From an uncultured Verrucomicrobiota bacterium (GTDB lineage Bacteria; Verrucomicrobiota; Verrucomicrobiia; Chthoniobacterales; JACTMZ01): 40,790 nucleotides of DNA. The first letter of the stretch is position 1. Every line of letters starts with the position of its first letter. This document shows, piece after piece, positions 35,267 through 40,790 of this stretch. A program made the position numbers and the translations under genes. The stretch is taken from NCBI GenBank assembly GCA_903934135.1, contig CAIZMQ010000097.1, positions 1 through 40,790 of the forward strand, written 5' to 3'. Below the pieces are notes generated by a model, which searched no databases, was not told where the DNA came from, and saw only the letters and a list, made by a program, of their open reading frames with translations.

Positions 35267-36670
35267 ATGAACGAGTCCGGACTCGAGTCGGCCCTGCAGA
35301 AAATGGAATCGGCCGGCCTGTCCCCGGCCGCCCGGGCCAGTTTCACCCGCGCGTGGCGCCAAGCAGCCTCGGGCGACGCCGGACTAATGCCCGAAAATTC
35401 CCTCGCGCCGGCCGAAGGCGTTCCCGCATTGGCCGACATCCCGGCCGCAGCGCCCGATCCCGCCCTGCTCGACAAACTCTGCGTGATCAAGTTGAACGGT
35501 GGACTCGGCACCGGCATGGGCTTGGAAAACGCCAAGTCCCTCATTCCGGTCAACGACGGCCTCACCTTTCTCGACTTCATCGCTCGCCAGGTCCTCTGGT
35601 TGCGGCGCACCCACGGCACGGCGGGTCCGCGCTTCCTGCTCATGGATAGCTTCAGCACGTCCGCCGACACGCTCGGCTACCTCGCACGCTACCCCGACCT
35701 CTCGCCCGACGGTTCGCTCGACTTCCTGCAAAACAAAGTCCCGAAGCTCCGCGCCGACACCCTCGAACCCGTGACTTGGGCGGAAAACCCCGACCTCGAA
35801 TGGTGCCCCCCCGGCCATGGGGATCTTTACCCCTCGCTGCTCGGATCCGGTTGGCTGCAGCGCCTCGCCGATGCCGGCGTCGAATACCTCTTCGTCTCCA
35901 ACAGCGACAACCTCGGCGCCACGGTCGATCCCGCGCTCCTCGGCTACTTCGCCGCAAGCGGATTGTCCTTCCTCATGGAAGTCGCCGAACGCACGCCCTC
36001 GGATCGCAAAGGCGGACACCTCGCCCGTCGCCGCAGTGACGGCCGCCTCGTTCTTCGCGAAGTTGCCCAGTGCCCTGCCGACGACCTTGAGGCCTTTCAA
36101 GACATCACCCGCCACCGCTATTTCAATACCAACAGCCTCTGGTTGCGCGTTTCCGACCTCCTCGCCGCGCTCGCGGAAAACGGGGGCGCGCTCCCGCTCC
36201 CCCTCATCAAAAACACCAAAACCGTCGACCCGCGCAAGGCGTCCTCGCCCCCCGTGCTCCAACTCGAAAGCGCCATGGGTGCGGCCATCGAGTGCTTCGC
36301 CGCCTCCGGAGCCATCTTGGTGCCGCGCGCCCGCTTCGCACCGGTCAAAGCCACCAGCGACCTCCTCGCCCTGCGTTCCGACGCCTACGCGGTCACGGCC
36401 GACCAACGCCTCGAGTTGGTCGCGGAGCGCCATGGCCTCCCGCCCGAAGTTTCGCTCGATGACCGCTACTACAAACTGCTCGCCGGACTCGAAGCCGGCT
36501 TCGAACGCACCGCCCCTTCCCTCCGCCATTGCACCAAATTCAAAGTCGAAGGCCCCTGGCGCTTCGAGAACGGCGTCGTCTGCCAAGGCACCGTGAAATT
36601 CACCAACCACAGCCCCCGCCCCGCCACCGCCCGTGCCGGCCACTACCAAGACGTCGCCACCGAACTATAA
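35267..36670 (+). CDS. UTP--glucose-1-phosphate uridylyltransferase, eukaryotic-type (UDPGP) family
   Basis: A 467-aa nucleotidyltransferase of the UDPGP family that makes UDP-glucose (or a related UDP-sugar) from UTP and the sugar 1-phosphate. The uridine-binding loop LNGGLGTGMGLENAKSLIPV lies near residues 76-95, followed by LLMDSFST, QNKVPKL, WCPPGHGDLY, YLFVSNSDNLGATVD (the nucleotide-sugar Asp) and FNTNSLWL. It is unrelated to bacterial GalU. It is probably co-transcribed with aspS. The 3' end leads into the large heptad repeat. Confidence 0.9.
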   Translation: MNESGLESALQKMESAGLSPAARASFTRAWRQAASGDAGLMPENSLAPAEGVPALADIPAAAPDPALLDKLCVIKLNGGLGTGMGLENAKSLIPVNDGLTFLDFIARQVLWLRRTHGTAGPRFLLMDSFSTSADTLGYLARYPDLSPDGSLDFLQNKVPKLRADTLEPVTWAENPDLEWCPPGHGDLYPSLLGSGWLQRLADAGVEYLFVSNSDNLGATVDPALLGYFAASGLSFLMEVAERTPSDRKGGHLARRRSDGRLVLREVAQCPADDLEAFQDITRHRYFNTNSLWLRVSDLLAALAENGGALPLPLIKNTKTVDPRKASSPPVLQLESAMGAAIECFAASGAILVPRARFAPVKATSDLLALRSDAYAVTADQRLELVAERHGLPPEVSLDDRYYKLLAGLEAGFERTAPSLRHCTKFKVEGPWRFENGVVCQGTVKFTNHSPRPATARAGHYQDVATEL

Positions 36671-36679
36671 GGCACCATC

Positions 36680-36891
36680 CACTCAGCTTTCAGGTTTGGT
36701 CGCAGGGACGACCTATCTGCACTTCGTTCCGGTTCACGTTTCAGCCCTCTCATCTCACTCCGGTTTGTCTCCGGCTATCTTACTCAGGTTTCACGTTCCA
36801 CGTTTCAGCCCTCGCATTTCACTCCGGTTCGCCTCCACCCATCTTACTCAGCTTTCAGGTTTCAAGTTTCAGCCCTCTCATCCCACTCAGG
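36680..36891 (-). repeat. Large TGA-heptad repeat array, about three higher-order copies
   Basis: On the minus strand about 210 bp consist of 7-bp units (consensus TGARRNY, such as TGAAACC and TGAAAGC) arranged in roughly three longer copies of about 64 bp, each also containing GAGGGCTGAAAC and a GAGTAAGAT-like junction. The array begins at the stop codon of the sufE-like gene (36887-36889). Several units carry point changes of TGA to CGA or TGG while keeping the 7-bp spacing. It fills the gap between the convergent UGPase and sufE-like genes. Confidence 0.8.
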
Positions 36892-37351
36892 TTACCTCCC
36901 TCGCCTTCACCCTCTCCCGGTTCAACCACACTTTGCACGCACTCTTCATCCGAGTGAGAATGTAGTAAACCGTCTGACTTCGCTGCCGGACCAACTGCGC
37001 GCCGACAATCCTCGGCACAAAATCCGCCGGCATTTCCATCACGTCTTCGATTGACGCGCCCTCGAACCCCTTGCACAAGATCGCCGTCATGGCCCGGGTC
37101 AAGGTCTGCACCTGCGGACCCAGCGTGATCCGGAACCGCACCTTGCGGTCAGCATCCACGTCGAGAAACACCCCCACCGTATCGGTGCACTCCTCGTCCT
37201 TGCGTACGTCCTCAAGATCGAATGTCTCTCCCTCCCGCGGCCCCTGCGACGCCGCTTGATCGGCATAAGCAATCAAGGTCTCGCGCTTCTCCTCTTCGGG
37301 GAGCACCTCGAAGAGATCGATAATCTTCCGTAACTTTTCCGGGTAATTCAC
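36887..37351 (-). CDS. SufE-family sulfur acceptor protein
   Basis: A 154-aa protein of the SufE family, which takes persulfide sulfur from SufS-type cysteine desulfurase for Fe-S cluster assembly. It matches in the N-terminal KLRKIIDLFEVLP, the acceptor Cys (C55 in DEECTDTVGVFLD), and the C-terminal LTRAMTAILCKGFEGASIEDVMEMPADFV, AQLVRQRSQTVYYILTRMKS. GTG 37351 is the start. No suf genes are adjacent. The stop codon lies inside the heptad repeat. Confidence 0.82.
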   Translation of the reverse strand: MNYPEKLRKIIDLFEVLPEEEKRETLIAYADQAASQGPREGETFDLEDVRKDEECTDTVGVFLDVDADRKVRFRITLGPQVQTLTRAMTAILCKGFEGASIEDVMEMPADFVPRIVGAQLVRQRSQTVYYILTRMKSACKVWLNRERVKAREVT

Positions 37352-37404
37352 ACCACCATTAAGATTTCTTCGTCGGCCAAAGGCGAGCCCAAGATGGACG
37401 CCGC

Positions 37405-37433
37405 TTGGCCGCCGCAGCGGGACGGTGTAAGAA
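37405..37433 (+). promoter_or_regulatory. Possible promoter of the DUF1573 gene
   Basis: TTGGCC (37405-37410) and TAAGAA (37428-37433) have a 17-bp spacer. Only 7 bp separate the -10 from the GTG start, so the transcript may be leaderless. Confidence 0.4.
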
Positions 37434-37440
37434 AACGCCG

Positions 37441-37803
37441 GTGAAACTTCTCCTCTGCCTGGCCCTCCTGCTGCCCTCCGCTGCCCTCGCCGGGGGACTC
37501 ACTTGGGAAAAAAACGAAGTCGCCGTCGAATCCCTCGAAGGCGGCGGCAAGGTGCCGGGTGAACTCCGCTTTACCAACACCTCCGATCATCCCATCCGCC
37601 TGCGCGCCGTTCCCGCCTCCTGCGGATGCATCGCAGCCAAACCCGAGAAGCGTGACTACGCGCCGGGCGAAAACGGCATCATTCCTTTCACCTACGCCCC
37701 CAAAAGAAAATGGGGCACGCACGCCTACCGCGTCTTCGTGGTGACCGACGAACCCGGACGGCCCTACGAGTTTCGTCTCGTCGTCACCGAGACCCGCCGT
37801 TGA
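37441..37803 (+). CDS. DUF1573 domain exported protein
   Basis: A 120-aa protein with a signal peptide (KLLLCLALLLPSAALA). It then has the DUF1573 pattern: a short Ig-like beta sandwich with FTNTSDHPIRLRAVPASCGCIAAKPEKRDYAPGENG, in which the SCGC pair is the family mark. Found mostly in Bacteroidetes, Planctomycetes and Verrucomicrobia as periplasmic or surface proteins of unknown function. GTG 37441 is chosen because the signal peptide starts there. Confidence 0.82.
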   Translation: MKLLLCLALLLPSAALAGGLTWEKNEVAVESLEGGGKVPGELRFTNTSDHPIRLRAVPASCGCIAAKPEKRDYAPGENGIIPFTYAPKRKWGTHAYRVFVVTDEPGRPYEFRLVVTETRR

Positions 37804-37857
37804 TCCCCGACCATGGCAGGGCCGGGACCATCGCCCGTCTGACCGCTCCCCGCGCCC

Positions 37858-38442
37858 TCAGGGCCTCAGGGAGAAAATATCCCAAGCGGAACCCGCACTC
37901 TCCTCCCACGGCACGATCCATTTGTAGATCTTCTGCTCCCCGAACTGCTCAAATCGCTCGCGCACCACCTCGACCGGCTTGGCCGCCCCCATGTCGAATT
38001 CGTAGGAAATGATCCGCGCTCCCGGCTTGAGCCGCCGCAACTGCGGCATCAAGCGCTCATTCAAACGCGGGGTTAGGTAAAGAAAGACCACATCCGCCCG
38101 GTCCAAATCGAGGTCGAAAATATCCGCCTGCCGGATCTCGACCAGGTCCTCCACCCCGGCCTCACGGACGCGCTCCCGCGACTCGGCCACCCGCTCCGCG
38201 CTGATGTCGACCCCAACTGCATTGACTCCGTGAAGCTTGGCCGCCGCCACCACGATCCGCCCGTCGCCGCAGCCCAAATCGAAGACCACGTCGCCCGGCT
38301 TGATCTCCGCCATCTCGATCATGCGGCCGACCGCGGCCATCGGCGTGGGAACAAATCCTATGTCGGGCTTGCGCTCCGCATCGGCGACACCAACCGATGC
38401 GAAGACTGCGAAAAGGAGGAGACCCATCGCCCATTGGAACAT
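37858..38442 (-). CDS. SAM-dependent methyltransferase with an N-terminal signal peptide
   Basis: A 194-aa class I methyltransferase: motif I DLGCGDG (55-61), motif II AVGVDIS, IRQADIFDLDL, and motif IV-like DVVFLYLTPRLNERL. A 22-residue hydrophobic leader (MGLLLFAVFASVGVADA) precedes FVPTPMAAVGRMIEMAEIKPGD, which is unusual for a SAM enzyme. The same leader-plus-FVPTP layout is, to my recollection, found in related bacterial proteins. The substrate is unknown. ATG 38442 is chosen; GTG 38451 adds three residues. The 38452-38587 gap holds nothing I can support. Confidence 0.8.
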   Translation of the reverse strand: MFQWAMGLLLFAVFASVGVADAERKPDIGFVPTPMAAVGRMIEMAEIKPGDVVFDLGCGDGRIVVAAAKLHGVNAVGVDISAERVAESRERVREAGVEDLVEIRQADIFDLDLDRADVVFLYLTPRLNERLMPQLRRLKPGARIISYEFDMGAAKPVEVVRERFEQFGEQKIYKWIVPWEESAGSAWDIFSLRP

Positions 38443-38587
38443 AAGTGACACTCTGCCAGCCGGTCATGCCCGCACAAGCCCCTGCTGCTGGCCCGATGGG
38501 TGCTGCCGGACTATGGGCCGCTCCGGCTCCGGCATCCTTCGTGCCCGCGCCCTTGGTCCACGCACCCACTGCCCACCAAGGTCGTGA

Positions 38588-39217
38588 TCAAATAAGAGCA
38601 ATAGGAGCGCATAGCGCCAGCTGCCCCCGCGCGATCTCGGCCAGGATCGGACACGAACAACTCTCCTCCAAAACCGCGCGGTTGGTCCGCGTCGCCTCGT
38701 CGGCTTGACCCTCCACATCATTCAAAATGATACCGGCCAGCGGAAGACCACGCCGCCGGACACTTTCCACGGTGAGCAGGGTGTGGTTGAGCGCGCCCAG
38801 CTTGTTCCGCACGACCACAATGACCGGCCAGCCCAAATCCACCGCGAAGTCCGCCACCTTGAAGTCCTTGGCCACGGGCACCAGCCATCCGCCCGCCCCC
38901 TCGCAAAAGACCTGCGCGTGCCGCGCGGCCAAATCCCGCACCGCAGTCAGTGCGCGGGGCACCTCCGCAGCCGGTTCGCCGAGCATTTCACAGGCCCGAG
39001 GCGAAGCCGGTGTTTTCCACCACAAAGGATTGATCGCATCGAGTGTCTCCGTCTGGTCCGCCGCCTGCGCGAGGATTTCGACATCCGTGCGCGGGCCGCA
39101 ACAAAACGGCTTGGCCCCCACCGCATCACGACCCGCCGCGCGCGCCGCCCGCACCAGCAACGCCGTGACATAGGTCTTCCCGCAATCCGTATCCGTTCCG
39201 GTGACGAAGTAGTTCAC
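38588..39217 (-). CDS. bioD: Dethiobiotin synthetase
   Basis: A 209-aa enzyme that forms the ureido ring of dethiobiotin from 7,8-diaminononanoate, CO2 and ATP. The P-loop GTDTDCGKT (7-15) starts the protein, followed by GAKPFCCG, the carboxylation-site CEGAGGWLVPVA and LPLAGIILND. GTG 39217 is preferred because a strong Shine-Dalgarno lies just upstream and the P-loop begins 6 residues in, as usual; longer starts would run into rsmE. No other bio genes are in the window. Confidence 0.93.
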   Translation of the reverse strand: MNYFVTGTDTDCGKTYVTALLVRAARAAGRDAVGAKPFCCGPRTDVEILAQAADQTETLDAINPLWWKTPASPRACEMLGEPAAEVPRALTAVRDLAARHAQVFCEGAGGWLVPVAKDFKVADFAVDLGWPVIVVVRNKLGALNHTLLTVESVRRRGLPLAGIILNDVEGQADEATRTNRAVLEESCSCPILAEIARGQLALCAPIALI

Positions 39218-39220
39218 CTC

Positions 39221-39230
39221 TCTCCTCCCC
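39221..39230 (-). promoter_or_regulatory. Ribosome binding site that fixes the bioD start
   Basis: On the minus strand GGGGAGGAGAG precedes the bioD GTG by a few bases. It is one of the few clear Shine-Dalgarno sequences in the window. Confidence 0.6.
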
Positions 39231-39275
39231 GGCCATGGCGGACCGGCCTGTTCCGGTGCTGCACTCGTTGCCGCA

Positions 39276-40010
39276 TCATCGCTTCCCTCCCGCCCCGCCA
39301 TGCAGTTGGTGCACCGCAGCACTGAGTACGTGCAAGGCCGCGGTTTCGCTGCGCAGGACATGCTTGCCCAGATCGACCGGGATAAACCCGCATGCTCCTG
39401 CCGCTTTCATTTCGCTCTCCGACCAATCACCCTCCGGCCCGATGGCAAAAGTTACCACGTCCGCCTCGCCCGTCAAAAAATCCCCCAAGCCGACACCCCC
39501 GGCCCCCACGGTGGGGATTCCCTTCAGACCCATCGGGGCCGCGCGGAACGCCTCGTCCGCCTCGCTCACCGCCAAAATCTCCGGCAGCACGAGGTGGCCG
39601 CACTGCTTGGCCGCCTCGACCGTGCCCTGCCGCCATTTGTCCCGGCGCTTGGTCCCATCGGCCCCGGCGATCTTGACCACACTCCGCTCCGCCGCCACCG
39701 GACGAATCGAAGCCGCCCCCAATTCCGTCGCTTTCTGCACCAGCCAATCGAACCGCTCATTTCGGATCAGGGCCACGATCAGATGGATTTCCGGGCGTGG
39801 CCGCACCTCGCGCCATTCGCGCAGCCGGCGGAAGGCGACCCGTTTTTTGGCCACCTCGGTCAATTCCACCCCGGCTGCGCGGCCCGTGCCGTCGAAAACC
39901 ACCGCGGCATCGCCGCACGCCATGCGCAACACCTGCGAAGCATGACGCGCCTCGGCTTCGGGCAAATACGCCGAGTCCCAATCCACAGCCGGGAGAAAAA
40001 AACGTGCCAT
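39276..40010 (-). CDS. rsmE: 16S rRNA (uracil1498-N3)-methyltransferase
   Basis: A 244-aa SPOUT methyltransferase. An N-terminal PUA-like domain (MARFFLPAVDWDS, HASQVLRMACGDAAVVFDGTG) is followed by the trefoil knot, with IVALIRNERFDWLVQKATELGA, FAIGPEGDWSESEMKAA and LGKHVLRSETAALHVLSA as its SAM-binding loops. ATG 40010 matches the family N-terminus. It ends 58 bp before the bioD start and lies 5 bp after the photolyase stop, so all three may be co-transcribed. Confidence 0.93.
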   Translation of the reverse strand: MARFFLPAVDWDSAYLPEAEARHASQVLRMACGDAAVVFDGTGRAAGVELTEVAKKRVAFRRLREWREVRPRPEIHLIVALIRNERFDWLVQKATELGAASIRPVAAERSVVKIAGADGTKRRDKWRQGTVEAAKQCGHLVLPEILAVSEADEAFRAAPMGLKGIPTVGAGGVGLGDFLTGEADVVTFAIGPEGDWSESEMKAAGACGFIPVDLGKHVLRSETAALHVLSAAVHQLHGGAGGKR

Positions 40011-40015
40011 GACTG

Positions 40016-40790
40016 CTACCCCACCGCCTTGAACCGCCGCAGTGTCTCGTCCCTCTCCGTGCCGTGATCCACCATCGGCAAGGGATAGCCCGCCGCAATC
40101 GGTTTTCCGTCCACAGGGGCCTCGAGGAACTTCGCCGCGGCCACGCCTGACAATTCCGGCACCCACCGCTGGATATATCGTCCCTCCGGGTCGAAGCGTT
40201 TGGTCTGGCTCCACGGATTCTGGATGCGGAAATAAGGCGCCGCATCAGCCCCCGTCCCCGCGCTCCATTGCCAACCGCCATTGTTGCTCGCGATTTCGCC
40301 ATCGATCAGCGTCTGCATGAAATAGCGCTCACCCAATCGCCAATCCAAATGCAGGTCCTTGGTCAGAAACATCGCCGTGATCATCCGCGCGCGGTTGTGC
40401 ATGTAGCCCGTGGCGTTCAATTGCCGCATGGCCGCATCGACCATCGGAAAACCCGTCTGCCCCTCGCACCAGGCCCGGTATTTCTTCTCGTCCTGGTCCC
40501 ATTCCATCCCCCGGTACTTCGCGTTGAACTCCTGCTCCAGCACCTCCGGATAATGCCAGAGGATCTGGAAATAAAATTCCCGCCAAATCAGCTCGCTGAT
40601 GAATTTCCACACATTGTTGCGTCCGTCCGCATCGGCACCCTCCGCCTCCGCCCTGGCCTTATGGTAGACCTCGCGAATCGAGAGCAATCCATACCGCAAA
40701 TCCTGCGACAAGCGCGACGTCCCATCCTCCCCCATCAAATCGCGCGTCGCGCCATAGTCGAACACCGGGCCCTGCAAAAATTTCTTCAAC
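40016..40790 (-). CDS. phr: Deoxyribodipyrimidine photolyase, C-terminal part (runs off window)
   Basis: At least 257 aa of the FAD-binding helical domain of a cryptochrome/photolyase; the N-terminal antenna domain lies outside the window. Diagnostic segments are TSRLSQDLRYGLLSIREV, FISELIWREFYFQILWHYPEV, TGFPMVDAAMRQLNATGYMHNRARMITAMFLTKDLHLDWRLGERYFMQTLIDGEIASNNGGWQWSAGTGADAAPYFRI and NPWSQTKRFDPEGRYI. It repairs UV pyrimidine dimers with blue light. The frame is open to the window edge, so there is no start here. Confidence 0.95.
   Translation of the reverse strand, partial: LKKFLQGPVFDYGATRDLMGEDGTSRLSQDLRYGLLSIREVYHKARAEAEGADADGRNNVWKFISELIWREFYFQILWHYPEVLEQEFNAKYRGMEWDQDEKKYRAWCEGQTGFPMVDAAMRQLNATGYMHNRARMITAMFLTKDLHLDWRLGERYFMQTLIDGEIASNNGGWQWSAGTGADAAPYFRIQNPWSQTKRFDPEGRYIQRWVPELSGVAAAKFLEAPVDGKPIAAGYPLPMVDHGTERDETLRRFKAVG

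Noticed and set aside
36680-36891. CRISPR array
   Set aside because: The repeated unit is 7 bp with no spacers of regular length and no cas genes are in the window.
36633-36965. Plus-strand frame of about 110 codons between the UGPase and sufE-like genes
   Set aside because: It is made of the heptad repeat (Ser/Phe/His-rich low complexity) and overlaps the UGPase and sufE-like genes.
38445-38708. Small plus-strand frame between the methyltransferase gene and bioD
   Set aside because: It is Ala/Pro-rich, lacks family features and overlaps bioD on the opposite strand.

Overview
The window is a GC-rich bacterial chromosome segment, most likely from Verrucomicrobiota (Opitutae-like). The points that suggest this are a fused lpxC-fabZ gene, an adjacent DUF1800/DUF1501 pair, a PEP-CTERM exoprotein with autotransporter-type beta repeats, FG-GAP and putative-Ig secreted proteins, a long-form IspG, and a eukaryotic-type UDP-sugar pyrophosphorylase. 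The lineage is inferred from gene content only.

Layout. 1-5.5 kb: secreted proteins on the minus strand (an endonuclease/exonuclease/phosphatase-Ig chimera, then a DUF1800-DUF1501 operon). 5.7-10.3 kb: a four-gene tripartite efflux operon (membrane fusion lipoprotein, MacB-type ATPase, MacB-type permease, TolC). 10.4-16.5 kb: a ROK sugar kinase, an FG-GAP exoprotein, and a convergent subtilase-like PEP-CTERM exoprotein. 16.7-19.5 kb: tRNA-Pro(CGG) followed by a broken tRNA-like copy, a DUF485/ActP-type acetate permease pair, and the RNase P RNA on the minus strand. 19.6-22.8 kb: ispG and rseP (minus). 22.9-26.4 kb: an RluA-type pseudouridine synthase diverging from a LolD-like ATPase, then lpxC-fabZ and lpxA (lipid A). 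26.5-30.1 kb: a YacP-type NYN protein diverging from the classical rpmH-rnpA-yidD-yidC-jag operon. 30.1-36.7 kb: N-carbamoylputrescine amidase, recF, and a hisS-aspS-UGPase run. 36.9-40.8 kb: SufE, a DUF1573 protein, an exported methyltransferase, bioD, rsmE, and the C-terminal part of a DNA photolyase that runs off the window.

Most protein-coding genes are housekeeping or envelope functions with tight translational coupling (ATGA or TGATG overlaps). The most unusual signal is not a gene. Arrays of a degenerate 7-bp unit with consensus TGARRNY occur at four intergenic sites. Because 7 is not a multiple of 3, each array places a TGA stop in all three reading frames, and three of the arrays sit at or directly after a gene's own stop codon on the same strand. 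Other points worth a look are a duplicated, disrupted tRNA-Pro 3' half, a subtilase whose catalytic Asp position appears to hold Glu, and an exported SAM methyltransferase.
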